A stretch of 64,000 nt of DNA from Streptomyces sp. 11x1 (GTDB taxonomy: Bacteria > Actinomycetota > Actinomycetes > Streptomycetales > Streptomycetaceae), in the NCBI RefSeq assembly GCF_032598905.1, contig NZ_CP122458.1, forward strand, positions 3,286,001 through 3,350,000. The letters are read 5' to 3'. A program made the position numbers and the translations under genes. The notes under the pieces were generated by a model. That model had not been told where the DNA came from. It worked only from the letters and a program-made list of their open reading frames with translations, and ran no database searches. Numbering within the stretch: position 1 is the stretch's first letter; each line of letters starts with the position of its first letter. Below are positions 37,382 through 45,645 of the stretch, one piece after another.

Positions 37382-38014
37382 TCACCGCCCCGCGATCCGC
37401 CGCAACTGATGCCGAACCGCCCGCTGCGCCACAGGCCCAAGCCCATCCAGCGCGGCGGCAAGCCCGGCCAGCTGCTCCAGCGCCCCCAACGCCTCCCCCG
37501 CCCCCTCCGGATCAACCCCCTCGTACAACTCCAGCCCCACAAAGGACGAAGCCACGGCCCGAGCCAACCCCCGCGCATCGGCGAACTCCCCGAGCGGCGA
37601 CCCCGCGAGCACCCGCCGCAGCACCCCCTCCACCTCCGCGATCCACAGGTCCAGCCCCGCCGCGGTCGCCGGCGCCAGCCGAGGATGCGTCTGCGCCCCC
37701 GCCAGCAGCTGACCGAGCACCGCCACGTGCCCCGCCGCCCGCTCCTCCACATGCATCTCCCGCCCGAAGGCCAGCAGTTCGGAGAGCGAGCCGATCGCCG
37801 CCATCCGCTCCCGGTGCCGGGCGACCCGCTGCTCCGCCCCGTACCGGCAGGCCTCCGCCAGGAGTTCGTCCACGGACCCGAAGTGGTAGAAGACGAGCGC
37901 CTGGTTCACCCCGGCGGTCGCCGCGATCGAACGGGCGGACGTCTTGGCGATCCCCTGCTCGACGAGCGTCCGCAGCGCGCCCTCCAACAGCTTCGTCCGC
38001 GTCGCCGCGCTCAC
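37382..38014 (-). CDS. TetR-family regulator of the SRPBCC operon
   Basis: 210 aa, GTG start with GAGAGGGG upstream. The helix-turn-helix is TSARSIAATAGVNQALVFYH, and the rest is a ligand-binding domain with several short helices (EVEGVLRRVLAGSPLGEFA). It is third in the order SRPBCC, DUF4166, TetR, all minus strand. Two TetR-type palindromes in front of the SRPBCC gene are its likely operators, which would make the operon autoregulated. Confidence 0.88.
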   Translation of the reverse strand: MSAATRTKLLEGALRTLVEQGIAKTSARSIAATAGVNQALVFYHFGSVDELLAEACRYGAEQRVARHRERMAAIGSLSELLAFGREMHVEERAAGHVAVLGQLLAGAQTHPRLAPATAAGLDLWIAEVEGVLRRVLAGSPLGEFADARGLARAVASSFVGLELYEGVDPEGAGEALGALEQLAGLAAALDGLGPVAQRAVRHQLRRIAGR

Positions 38015-38061
38015 GCCCGCACCCCTCTCATATCGTCGCCCCGCTCATACCCGCGCCCTGC

Positions 38062-38838
38062 TCATGCCCGCGCCTCCTCACGGACCGGCCGCAACCCGGC
38101 CCGCACCCCGCACACCCGCACGTCCTGGTAGCTCGCGGCGAACGAGCCCTCATAGCCGAAGAGCGGCCCGAAGTGCCGGTTCACCACCCGCACCTGGATC
38201 CGAAAGCGCCCCGTCCGCTCGTCGAACCGCTCCCGCACCTCGGCGTCGCCGCCGATGAGACCGGGGACCCGGACGTCGACCGGCCCCTCCCGGAAGCGGT
38301 GCTCGCCGGAGCGGATCAGCAGCGATCCGTCGGGCTCCGCCGCGAAGTGCAGGTCGCTGGCGAGGTGCTGATGGGTGCCGAGGTAGTCGAGAACGCGGTC
38401 GCCCTTGGGGCTGAGCACCATCTGGGCGTCGAACCGACGCGGCCGGCCCGGCAGGTCGAAGGTACGCACGAAGGTCACCGTCTCACGGCCGAACCCGTCG
38501 GTGTACGGCACGTTCTCGATGGTGAAGGGCACGTCGCGCCCCTCGCGCGGGACGAGGATGTTCCGGGTGCCCCCGAGCGCGAGGAACGGCTTCACCAGGC
38601 CCCGCCCGTGCCAGACGCGGTCCATCACCCCCCGGCCCGTGCACGCCTGCCCGCTCGCCAGTCCGACCGAGAAGCGGCGGCGCAGCTCGGGGTGGAGCCG
38701 GTCGAAGTCCGCCCCCATGACCGTACGGAAGATCGAGGCCGGGGAACCCGGGGAGAGGGGCGAGCCCGACGAAGTCGAGGGAGCCGAAGTCGATGCGATC
38801 GGGGCGGTCCCCGGTGTCGTGGCATCCATGCCGGTCAT
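38062..38838 (-). CDS. DUF4166 domain protein
   Basis: 258 aa. After a ~35-residue Ser/Pro/Thr-rich N-terminus, the DUF4166 body begins SIFRTVMGADFDRLHPELRR and includes FTIENVPYTDGFGRETVTF and FDAQMVLSPKGDRVLDYLG. Function is unknown; beta-barrel lipid-binding is possible. The start overlaps the SRPBCC stop (ATGA), so the two are made together. A 15-bp direct repeat (38043-38057 and 38060-38074) spans its stop codon. Confidence 0.82.
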   Translation of the reverse strand: MTGMDATTPGTAPIASTSAPSTSSGSPLSPGSPASIFRTVMGADFDRLHPELRRRFSVGLASGQACTGRGVMDRVWHGRGLVKPFLALGGTRNILVPREGRDVPFTIENVPYTDGFGRETVTFVRTFDLPGRPRRFDAQMVLSPKGDRVLDYLGTHQHLASDLHFAAEPDGSLLIRSGEHRFREGPVDVRVPGLIGGDAEVRERFDERTGRFRIQVRVVNRHFGPLFGYEGSFAASYQDVRVCGVRAGLRPVREEARA

Positions 38839-39581
38839 CCCTTCAGGGTCGCGAGCAGACGCGGCTCACGCGCGCGTGCCGGTGCCTTCCGCACACAGCG
38901 CCGGGCGGACGGGGTGCCGGGCAGCGGCGGTACGAGCAGGGCGGCCAGCACCGCCGACACGGCCAGGACCGGTGTCGCGAACAGCGCGAGCGGCGCCAGG
39001 ACGCCCGCCGGCTCCCCCAGCGCCCCGTACGCGAGCCCGGCGCAGGCGGCCACGACGATCAGCCCGCGCACGACCGCCTCGGCCAGCCAGCGCCGCAGGG
39101 CGCGTTCGGGGGTGATGTCCCGCTCCAGCCAGAGGCGGAGGCGGTCGAAGGACCAGGCGGTGGCCCAGCCCATGAGCGGGCGGAACAGCACGCGGTCGGC
39201 GAGGGCGCCCGGGCGGCCCCAGCGGGGGCGGTAGTCGTAGCCGGTGAGGAAGCGGACGCCCGCGCCGTCCGGGACGTAGCGCCAGTAGCCGCTGCCCTCG
39301 GCGATCAGGGAGAGCGGGTGCGGCGAGGCGAACCGCAACGCCGAGGTCCGGGTGCCGTCCGGGCGCTCCTTCTCCCCGGCCGAGACACCGGTCCCGGCGA
39401 CCGTCAGGCCGGGGAGCACGCGGGTGGCGTACCGGAAGCGCTGCGGCTCGCCCTCGCCGCGCGGGAGGTAGTCGATCTCCGTGAAGCGCAGGTCCCACCG
39501 CTGGTGGAGGGCCGGCTCCTGGGTACGGGCCCACACCTCCTCCAGGTCCGCCCGTACTCGCGCCTCGATGTAGAGCCCCAT
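38835..39581 (-). CDS. SRPBCC-fold protein with membrane helices
   Basis: 248 aa; ATG with GGGGGAACGGGG upstream. Residues 1-~145 are a START/SRPBCC ligand-binding domain (MGLYIEARVRADLEEVWART, WDLRFTEIDYLPRGEGEPQR). Residues ~170-215 form two hydrophobic helices (GLIVVAACAGLAYGAL and LALFATPVLAVSAVLAALLV) that would anchor it to the membrane. With DUF4166 it may handle a hydrophobic molecule; this is inference from fold only. It heads an operon behind two TetR operators. Confidence 0.8.
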   Translation of the reverse strand: MGLYIEARVRADLEEVWARTQEPALHQRWDLRFTEIDYLPRGEGEPQRFRYATRVLPGLTVAGTGVSAGEKERPDGTRTSALRFASPHPLSLIAEGSGYWRYVPDGAGVRFLTGYDYRPRWGRPGALADRVLFRPLMGWATAWSFDRLRLWLERDITPERALRRWLAEAVVRGLIVVAACAGLAYGALGEPAGVLAPLALFATPVLAVSAVLAALLVPPLPGTPSARRCVRKAPARAREPRLLATLKG

Positions 39582-39619
39582 CCCCGTTCCCCCAGGTCAG
39601 TGCCGTCGCTGAGCCATTT

Positions 39620-39678
39620 TTGAGCGACTGCTCAATCTGCTGGACAGGACCGTACTCCGATTTGAGCGATCGCTCAAA
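39620..39678 (-). promoter_or_regulatory. Two TetR-type operators upstream of the SRPBCC operon
   Basis: TTGAGC-GACT-GCTCAA (39620-39635) and the perfect 18-bp TTTGAGCGA/TCGCTCAAA (39661-39678) share the half-site TTGAGCG and are 41 bp apart. They lie 39-97 bp before the SRPBCC start. The TetR protein of the same operon is the natural candidate. Confidence 0.7.
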
Positions 39679-39695
39679 CAGCACGGCACGAGAAA

Positions 39696-39719
39696 ACCCC
39701 GGTCCGAAAGGACCGGGGT
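39696..39719. terminator. GAAA-loop terminator hairpin
   Basis: ACCCCGGTCC (39696-39705), tetraloop GAAA and GGACCGGGGT (39710-39719) make a perfect 10-bp stem with A/T-rich flanks. It lies 37 bp beyond the stop of the thiamine-binding gene, so it ends that minus-strand transcript before the SRPBCC operators. Confidence 0.8.
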
Positions 39720-39755
39720 CGGGTTCTCAGAACGGAGACCGCGTGCGGGACGCCG

Positions 39756-40055
39756 CTACGACGGCTCGGACAGGTGGCGTTCCACCGTCTCCACCTTGGA
39801 GGTGAGACCGTCCGTCACACCGGGGCGGATGTCGGCCTTGAGGACGAGGGAGACCCGGGGCGCGCGCGCTTCGACGGCGGCGACCGCTCGGCGCACGACG
39901 TCCATCACCTCCTGCCAGTCACCTTCTATCGAGGTGAACATGGCGTCCGTCCGGTTCGGCAGCCCCGATTCACGGACGACCCGTACGGCATCGGCGACGT
40001 ACTCCCCCACGTCCTCGCCGACCCCGAGGGGGGTCACGGAGAAGGCGACGATCAC
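39756..40055 (-). CDS. MTH1187-family thiamine-binding protein
   Basis: 99 aa, GTG start in a GTGA overlap with the upstream DUF3817 gene. It matches the small ferredoxin-like MTH1187/YkoF family ([20 protein letters not shown], then [19 protein letters not shown]). Members bind thiamine or its pyrimidine in the cytoplasm. No thiamine riboswitch is visible upstream. Confidence 0.85.
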   Translation of the reverse strand: MIVAFSVTPLGVGEDVGEYVADAVRVVRESGLPNRTDAMFTSIEGDWQEVMDVVRRAVAAVEARAPRVSLVLKADIRPGVTDGLTSKVETVERHLSEPS

Positions 40056-40396
40056 GCGTTCACAACCCCTTCCTTGCGGGCACGGCCGGCGATCACCGCG
40101 TCCTCGGCCTCACGGCGCAGCTTGCGCTCGGCGAAGAAGCCGCCGGCGGGCAGGACGGCGAGGGCGAAGTAGAGCACGGCGGTCTTCAGCGACCACTTCG
40201 TGCGGTTCCAGGCGTCGGCCCAGAAGATCAAGTACAGGATGAAGAGGATGGCGTGGACCCAGCCCATCACAGGCACCGCGTTGAACTCCGTGGTCCGCTT
40301 CAGCACCGAGCAGACGAGAAGCAGCAGGAAGGAGACGGCCTCGGGGGCGGAGACGAGGCGCAGGCGGCGGAGAGCGGAGGCGGTCTTTATGTCCAC
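40052..40396 (-). CDS. DUF3817 family membrane protein, second copy
   Basis: 114 aa, ATG start. Three TM segments: residues ~19-35 ([15 protein letters not shown]), ~44-60 ([17 protein letters not shown]) and ~68-86 ([20 protein letters not shown]). It is paralogous to the gene at 36226-36564 (shared pattern LYLxFxxD and FFxERK). It is co-transcribed with the thiamine-binding gene through a 4-bp overlap. Function is unknown. Confidence 0.83.
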   Translation of the reverse strand: MDIKTASALRRLRLVSAPEAVSFLLLLVCSVLKRTTEFNAVPVMGWVHAILFILYLIFWADAWNRTKWSLKTAVLYFALAVLPAGGFFAERKLRREAEDAVIAGRARKEGVVNA

Positions 40397-40555
40397 GGGT
40401 CACCTTCGGTCTTTGTGAACGGAAGCACAAGCTCGGCCCATTCTGACATCCGCCGCCTCCGGGAGGCCCCCTAGGGTGCCCCTGGGGTCCCTTCAGGGGC
40501 GAGATCCACCTCTGGGCCCTGTCCTGTCCGGCCATCGGCCGGTTAACGTCACCCC

Positions 40556-41194
40556 GTGGCAATGTTCCGACTTCAAGGCAGCAAGGTGCTGGCCGTCGAC
40601 ATGACCGGGGACGCCGTCAAGGCGAAGAACGGCTCGATGGTCGCGTACGACGGTCAGATGTCGTTCAAGAAGCTGAGCGGCGGCGGTGAGGGCCTGCGCG
40701 GGATGGTGACGCGGCGCCTCACGGGTGAACAGATGACGTTGATGGAGGTGACCGGGCAAGGGACCTGCTGGTTCGCGGACCGGGCCTCCGAGATCAACCT
40801 CGTGAATCTTCAGGGGGACAAGCTGTACGTGGAGTCGAGCAATCTGCTCGCGACGGACTCCGGGCTGCGTACGGGCACGAGCTTCACGGGGCTGCGCGGC
40901 GCCTCGCAGGGCAACGGCCTGTTCACCACGACCGTCGAGGGCCACGGCCAGGCGGCGATCATGTCCGACGGCCCGGCGGTGGTGCTCCGGGTGAGCCACC
41001 AGTACCCGCTGACGGTCGACCCGGGGGCGTACATCGCGCACCAGGGCAGCCTCCAGCAGTCCTTCCAGTCCGGTGTGACGTTCCGCACGTTCATGGGCGA
41101 GGGCGGCGGCGAGGCGTTCCAGATCCGCTTCGAGGGCGACGGACTCGTCTATGTCCAGCCCAGCGAGCGCAACACGGTGGCGGGGGACGTCTGA
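40556..41194 (+). CDS. AIM24-family protein 1
   Basis: 212 aa from GTG 40556, or 210 from ATG 40562. AIM24 proteins are beta-rich (TRAP-like) and of unknown bacterial role; the yeast member is mitochondrial. Here the motifs are KAKNGSMVAYDGQMSF, LMEVTGQGTCWFAD and LYVESSNLLATDSGL. A -10-like TAACGT ends 7 nt before the GTG. It is first in a three-gene set of paralogues. Confidence 0.87.
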   Translation: MAMFRLQGSKVLAVDMTGDAVKAKNGSMVAYDGQMSFKKLSGGGEGLRGMVTRRLTGEQMTLMEVTGQGTCWFADRASEINLVNLQGDKLYVESSNLLATDSGLRTGTSFTGLRGASQGNGLFTTTVEGHGQAAIMSDGPAVVLRVSHQYPLTVDPGAYIAHQGSLQQSFQSGVTFRTFMGEGGGEAFQIRFEGDGLVYVQPSERNTVAGDV

Positions 41195-41195
41195 C

Positions 41196-41846
41196 ATGGC
41201 CTTCCGTGAGATCAACTCGAAGATGATCGAGGCGACCGTGCTGCCGGGCCAGCGGCTGTTCAGCCAGCGCGGCGCGATGCTCGCCTACAAGGGCGAAGTG
41301 TCGTTCACCCCCAACATGCAGGGCAGCCAGGGCGGTATCGCGTCGATGATCGGCCGCCGGGTGGCGGGCGAGGCGACCCCGCTGATGACCGTCGAGGGCA
41401 GCGGCACGGTCCTGTTCGGGCACGGCGGTCACCACATCCAGGTGATCAACCTGACCGGGGAGACCCTCTACGTCGAGGCCGACCGCCTGCTGGCCTTCGA
41501 CGGCACCCTCCAGCAGGGCACGATGTTCATGGGCTCGCAGGGCGGCGTCATGGGCATGGTCCGGGGTCAGGTGACGGGCCAGGGCCTTTTCACCACGACC
41601 CTCAAGGGCCACGGCGCCGTAGCCGTCATGGCGCACGGCGGGGTGATCGAGGTCCCGATCACCCCCCAGCGCCCGGTCCATGTCGACCCGCAGGCGTACG
41701 TGGCGCACCACGGCGACGTACGCAACAAGCTGTCCACCGCGCTCGGCTGGCGCGACATGGTGGGCCGGGGCTCAGGCGAGGCGTTCCAGCTGGAGCTGAG
41801 CGGCAGTGGTGCGGTGTACGTCCAGGCCTCGGAGGAGAAGCTGTGA
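41196..41846 (+). CDS. AIM24-family protein 2
   Basis: 216 aa, ATG 1 nt after the previous stop. It follows the same plan as protein 1: LFSQRGAMLAYKGEVSFTPN, LMTVEGSGTVLFGHGGHHIQ, LYVEADRLLAFDGTLQQGTM, and an end GSGAVYVQASEEKL. The pair share the HQGSL/HHGDV loop and FQ(I/L) end, so they are tandem duplicates. Its stop overlaps the next start (GTGA), and no separate promoter is expected. Confidence 0.88.
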   Translation: MAFREINSKMIEATVLPGQRLFSQRGAMLAYKGEVSFTPNMQGSQGGIASMIGRRVAGEATPLMTVEGSGTVLFGHGGHHIQVINLTGETLYVEADRLLAFDGTLQQGTMFMGSQGGVMGMVRGQVTGQGLFTTTLKGHGAVAVMAHGGVIEVPITPQRPVHVDPQAYVAHHGDVRNKLSTALGWRDMVGRGSGEAFQLELSGSGAVYVQASEEKL

Positions 41847-42646
41847 GCATGTACGGGGCCCCGGTCGCCGGACCGACCGTCCACGACCCGATGACGCTGC
41901 CGTCCGACGACAACGTCAACAACTACACCTTCTGCGTGGAGCTCAAGGGGAGCCAGTGGTTCCTGCAGAAGGGCAAGATGATCGCCTACTACGGCCAGAT
42001 GGAGTTCAACGGCATCGGGCACGGCCGTCTCGGCGGTCTCGTCCGTACGTCGTTCCATTCGCCTCTGCACGCGAGCGACTGGGTCGTGGCCGAGGGATCC
42101 GGCAAGATGCTCCTCGCCGACCGGGCCTTCGACGTCAATTCGTATGACTTGGAGGAGGGCAACCTCACCATTCGCTCGGGCAACCTCCTCGCTTTTCAGC
42201 CAAGTCTTGCGCTGAAGCAGTCCATCGTCCCGGGCTTTCTGACCCTCATCGGCACGGGCAAGTTCGTGGCGGCCTCCAACGGCCCGGTGGTGTTCATGGA
42301 ACCCCCCATCCGGGTCGACCCGCAGGCCCTGGTCGGGTGGGCCGACTGCCCCTCGCCGTGCCACCACTACGACCACAGCTACATGGCCGGTGTCATGGGC
42401 GGTCTACGTGCGATGACGGGCATCGGCGGGGCGTCCGGCGAGGAGCACCAGTTCGAGTTCGTCGGGGCGGGCACGGTGCTGCTCCAGTCGTCCGAGACGC
42501 TCATGGCCGAGCAGGCCACGGGCATGGTCCCGCACGAGCCGGGCGTACCCGGTGGCGGTGGGGTACCCGGGCATCCCGGACAGCCGGCGGGGGCACCGCG
42601 CCTTCCCGGACAGCTGGGGGACCTCCAGCGTCGCTTCGGGCTGTGA
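41843..42646 (+). CDS. AIM24-family protein 3 with Gly/Pro-rich tail
   Basis: 267 aa. The core is AIM24-like (FLQKGKMIAYYGQMEFNGIG, VVAEGSGKMLLADRAFDVN, LTIRSGNLLAFQPSLALKQS). It diverges from the other two, with a Cys/His segment (ADCPSPCHHYDHSYM) and a ~45-residue Gly/Pro/Gln C-terminal tail ending LGDLQRRFGL. The three proteins probably assemble together, as AIM24/TRAP-like folds oligomerise, but that is inference. Confidence 0.85.
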   Translation: MSMYGAPVAGPTVHDPMTLPSDDNVNNYTFCVELKGSQWFLQKGKMIAYYGQMEFNGIGHGRLGGLVRTSFHSPLHASDWVVAEGSGKMLLADRAFDVNSYDLEEGNLTIRSGNLLAFQPSLALKQSIVPGFLTLIGTGKFVAASNGPVVFMEPPIRVDPQALVGWADCPSPCHHYDHSYMAGVMGGLRAMTGIGGASGEEHQFEFVGAGTVLLQSSETLMAEQATGMVPHEPGVPGGGGVPGHPGQPAGAPRLPGQLGDLQRRFGL

Positions 42647-42771
42647 GCGGTAGTCTGCGGAGTGTGACATCGAACGTGTGCGCGTTGCCATGCTCCACAC
42701 CCGTAAGACCCGACCTGTCCGTACGAGTGGCACCGACGAACCCTCACTAGTTCGCCTTTCAACATTTTAGG

Positions 42772-42777
42772 TAGACT
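42772..42777 (+). promoter_or_regulatory. -10-like hexamer of the marR gene
   Basis: TAGACT ends 7 nt before the first base of the ATG at 42784, in a locally AT-rich stretch. This predicts a leaderless transcript. Confidence 0.45.
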
Positions 42778-42783
42778 TCATTC

Positions 42784-43260
42784 ATGGAGACCGAAACGGC
42801 CACGCGCTGGCTGACCGATGCGGAGCAGTGCGCCTGGCGCACCCATCTGGACGTCAACAGGCTGCTGACGCACCAGCTCGAAAGGGACCTGCAGCCGTTC
42901 GGCCTGACAATGAACGACTACGAGATCCTGGTGAACCTCTCCGAGTCGGAGGGGCGGCGGATGCGGATGAGCGACCTCGCCGCCGCCACGCTCCAGTCCA
43001 AGAGCCGCCTCTCGCACCAGATCACCCGGATGGAGAACGCCGACCTGGTGCGCCGGGAGAACTGCGAGTCCGACCGCCGCGGGCTGTTCGCCGTGCTCAC
43101 CGAGCACGGCATGGAGACGATGCAGCGGGTGGCGCCGCATCATGTCGCCTCCGTGCGGCGGCACTTCATCGACCTGCTGTCGGAGGAGGCGATGGCGGAG
43201 CTGCACAAGTCGCTGGTCCCGATCGCGGAGCATCTCCGAAGCCACCGCGGTAAGCCGTAG
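42784..43260 (+). CDS. MarR-family regulator
   Basis: 158 aa. Winged-helix elements: FGLTMNDYEILVNLSESEG, RMRMSDLAAATLQSKSRLSH (recognition) and ENCESDRRGLFAVLTEHGM (wing, with the DRR motif). The C-terminal dimer helices are MAELHKSLVPIAEHLRS. It stands alone between the AIM24 operon and a convergent sensor kinase gene. A dispersed 3'-end element follows its stop. Confidence 0.88.
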   Translation: METETATRWLTDAEQCAWRTHLDVNRLLTHQLERDLQPFGLTMNDYEILVNLSESEGRRMRMSDLAAATLQSKSRLSHQITRMENADLVRRENCESDRRGLFAVLTEHGMETMQRVAPHHVASVRRHFIDLLSEEAMAELHKSLVPIAEHLRSHRGKP

Positions 43261-43332
43261 CGCTCCGCTCGGGGTGAGGTCGAGCGCCGGGGGACTGCGG
43301 GTCGGTGTCGGCTGCGGGTTCGTCGTGGCCGG

Positions 43333-43357
43333 TCGCGCAGTTCCCCGCGCCCCTTAA
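43333..43357 (+). repeat. Dispersed 3'-end element, copy e
   Basis: TCGCGCAGTTCCCCGCGCCC continuing to CCTTAAGGG lies ~70 bp after the marR stop in marR sense. Its end overlaps the stop codon of the convergent kinase gene (43354-43356). Confidence 0.7.
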
Positions 43358-44790
43358 GGGCTCGGGGGTCGCATCGGCAGCCTCAGTTCGAAGAGGGCTC
43401 CGCCGCCCGGGGCGTCGCCGATCGTCAGGGTGCCTCCATGGCGTACGGCGATGTCCCGGGCGATGGCGAGTCCCAGGCCCGCGCCGCCGTCGTCCCTCGC
43501 CCGGGACTCGTCCAGGCGGACGAAACGTTCGAAGATGCGCTCACGGTCGGCCGGCGGGACGCCCGTGCCGTCGTCCGCCACCTGGAGGACCGCCCAGTCG
43601 GACGTGGTCCGCAGCGTGACGGCGACCCGGTCGCGGGCGTGGCGGTCCGCGTTGTCCAGGAGGTTGCCGAGGACGCGGCAGATCTGGTTGCGCGAGCCGC
43701 GCAGCTCCACCGAGTCCACGCCGTCCAGGGTCACGCCCTCCCGGGAGGCCACCTCCTCCCGTACAACCCGCGCCAGGTCGAACCGGGCGTCCGGCGGCGG
43801 CCGCTCCCCCGCGTCCAGGCGGGCGAGCAGCAGCAGGTCGGCGGCGAGGCTCTGCAGCCGCACGGTGTCCTCGACCGCCCCGTCCAGGTCCAGCAACTCC
43901 GGGTGCGCGGCGCCCACTTCCAGCTGGGTGCGCAGCGAGGCGATGGGGCTGCGCAGTTCGTGCGAGGCGTCCGCGACGAACGCGCGCTGCCGCTCCACCG
44001 AGGCCTCCAGCGCGGCCAGCGTCTCGTTCGTGGTCCGTGCGAGGCGGGCGACCTCGTCGTGCGTGTCCGGCTCGGGGACGCGCCGGGAGAGGTCCTCGGA
44101 GGCCGTGATCGCCGCCATCTCCGTACGGATGCCCTCGACGGGTCGCAGTGCCCGCCCGGTGACGACGTACGTCACCCCGCCGACGGTCAGCAGCAGCAGC
44201 GGAAGCCCGATGAGCATCGTGGTCAGCGCGGTGCCGACGGCGTCCTTCTCGGTGGAGAGCGGGGCACCCGCGTAGACGGTGAGCGGCACACCCGCCGGCG
44301 TCACCACCTCGACCCCGGCGAACCGGTAGTCCGCCGTGGCCCCTTCGACGGTCGCGGTCCCCTCGCCGTACCAGGTCTCGTCGGCGACATCGCCCGCCTT
44401 CAGGGTGCCCTCGTCCTCGGCGTCCCGGTCGCCCTCCGCGCGGTCGTCGGCGTCGTCGTTGGTCTCGGAGTTCAGCCGGTCCGAGTCGATGGCGGTCACG
44501 TCCATGCCCTCGACGTCCTCGCCGACCGCGACGGGCTTCTCGTCGACGTCCAACACCTCGACCGGGTTCTCGTCGCCGTCCGGCAGCCTCAGCTCCGCGT
44601 AGGCGAACCCGTTCGCCAGTGCCGAGGCGGCGTTGCGGGCCACGGAGTCGGCCTCCGCGTCCGCCTTGTCGGTGAGGGTGAACCGCAGCGACAGCAGGAC
44701 GGCGGCACCCGCGGCGACCAGGGCCACGGCGACGACGACGGTCGCGGCGAGGGTGGCACGGGCCCGTACCGAGCCCAGGCGGCGCTTCAC
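43354..44790 (-). CDS. Sensor histidine kinase, OmpR-linked, with acidic extracellular loop
   Basis: 478 aa. TM1 at ~14-35 and TM2 at ~190-211 flank an extracellular domain containing an Asp/Glu-rich stretch (residues ~107-130, ETNDDADDRAEGDRDAEDEG). A HAMP domain, the H-box DASHELRSP (His277), N-box (NLLDNADRH) and G-box follow. The acidic loop suggests binding of cations or cationic peptides, as in CseC/PhoQ-like sensors, but the signal is not known. It overlaps the regulator by 4 bp. Confidence 0.9.
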   Translation of the reverse strand: MKRRLGSVRARATLAATVVVAVALVAAGAAVLLSLRFTLTDKADAEADSVARNAASALANGFAYAELRLPDGDENPVEVLDVDEKPVAVGEDVEGMDVTAIDSDRLNSETNDDADDRAEGDRDAEDEGTLKAGDVADETWYGEGTATVEGATADYRFAGVEVVTPAGVPLTVYAGAPLSTEKDAVGTALTTMLIGLPLLLLTVGGVTYVVTGRALRPVEGIRTEMAAITASEDLSRRVPEPDTHDEVARLARTTNETLAALEASVERQRAFVADASHELRSPIASLRTQLEVGAAHPELLDLDGAVEDTVRLQSLAADLLLLARLDAGERPPPDARFDLARVVREEVASREGVTLDGVDSVELRGSRNQICRVLGNLLDNADRHARDRVAVTLRTTSDWAVLQVADDGTGVPPADRERIFERFVRLDESRARDDGGAGLGLAIARDIAVRHGGTLTIGDAPGGGALFELRLPMRPPSP

Positions 44791-45455
44791 GAGCGGCCCT
44801 CCAGTCTGTATCCGGCCCCGCGTACGGTCTTGATGAGCGTGGAGCCGAGCTTGCGGCGCAGCGCGCTGATGTAGACCTCGACGATGTTCGGATCGCCGTC
44901 GTAGGCGAAGTCCCAGACGTGCTCCAGGATGTCGGCCTTCGAGACGACCTCACCGGCTCTCAGCACGAGCTGTTCCAGGACGGAGAACTCCTTGGTGGTG
45001 AGGGTGATCTCGTCCTCGGCGAGGAACACACGCCGGGCGGCGGTGTCGACCTTCAGCGTGCCGACCGCGTGCACGGGCGAGGCACCGCCCGAGGGGCCGC
45101 GCCGCCGCAGCAGCGCCTTCACCCGGGCGACGAGGACGACGTACGAGAACGGCTTGGTCAGATAGTCGTCGGCGCCCGTGTCCAGGCCCTCGGCCTCGTC
45201 GTACTCGCCGTCCTTGGCGGTGAGCATCAGGATCGGCACGTCGTGGCCGGCGGCGCGCAGGGCGGCACAGACGCGGTAGCCGTTCATGCCGGGCAGCATG
45301 ATGTCGAGGATCACGAGGTCGTACGACCCCTCGCTCGCCCGGTGCAGTCCGTCGATCCCGTCGTGGACGACATCCACGGCGTACCCCTCGGCCGTCAGGC
45401 CCTTGGCCAGCGACACCGCGAGCCGCTTCTCATCTTCCACGATCAACAGGCGCAT
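44787..45455 (-). CDS. OmpR/PhoB-family response regulator
   Basis: 222 aa. The receiver domain has the phospho-acceptor Asp51 in VILDIMLPG and Lys in LTKPFSYVV; the C-terminal winged helix has TTKEFSVLEQLV and the recognition helix NIVEVYISALRRKLG. It is encoded upstream of its kinase. Tandem TTCAG repeats in front of the gene are the probable binding site, shared with the divergent PepSY-protein gene. Confidence 0.92.
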   Translation of the reverse strand: MRLLIVEDEKRLAVSLAKGLTAEGYAVDVVHDGIDGLHRASEGSYDLVILDIMLPGMNGYRVCAALRAAGHDVPILMLTAKDGEYDEAEGLDTGADDYLTKPFSYVVLVARVKALLRRRGPSGGASPVHAVGTLKVDTAARRVFLAEDEITLTTKEFSVLEQLVLRAGEVVSKADILEHVWDFAYDGDPNIVEVYISALRRKLGSTLIKTVRGAGYRLEGRS

Positions 45456-45478
45456 GCGTTCAGCTTGGCAAACCCAAC

Positions 45479-45515
45479 CTGAAGCGGTCTTCAGGGGGCT
45501 TCAGGTCCGCTTCAG
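45479..45515. promoter_or_regulatory. Direct-repeat box for an OmpR-type regulator
   Basis: TTCAG recurs at 45490, 45500 and 45511 (10 and 11 bp apart), with an inverted CTGAAG at 45479-45484. Spacings of ~11 bp are characteristic of OmpR/PhoB-family DNA boxes. It lies 25-60 bp before the regulator gene and ~130 bp before the PepSY gene. A 7-bp IR, TGCAACC/GGTTGCA (45588-45620), lies in the leader of the latter. Confidence 0.65.
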
Positions 45516-45645
45516 CGTCGGTCGTCCAGATTGGTTCCCGTCGAAAGCAGACGAGGCACGCAAGCCGGATCAGCCTGACAAACCCTCTGCAACCGGCGAC
45601 ATCATCCGTTACTGGTTGCAGCCAGTCGCATCCTGGAGGAACCCC

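Noticed and set aside
38043..38074. 15-bp direct repeat at the DUF4166 stop
   Set aside because: Two short GC-rich copies with one mismatch; likely random duplication with no visible role.
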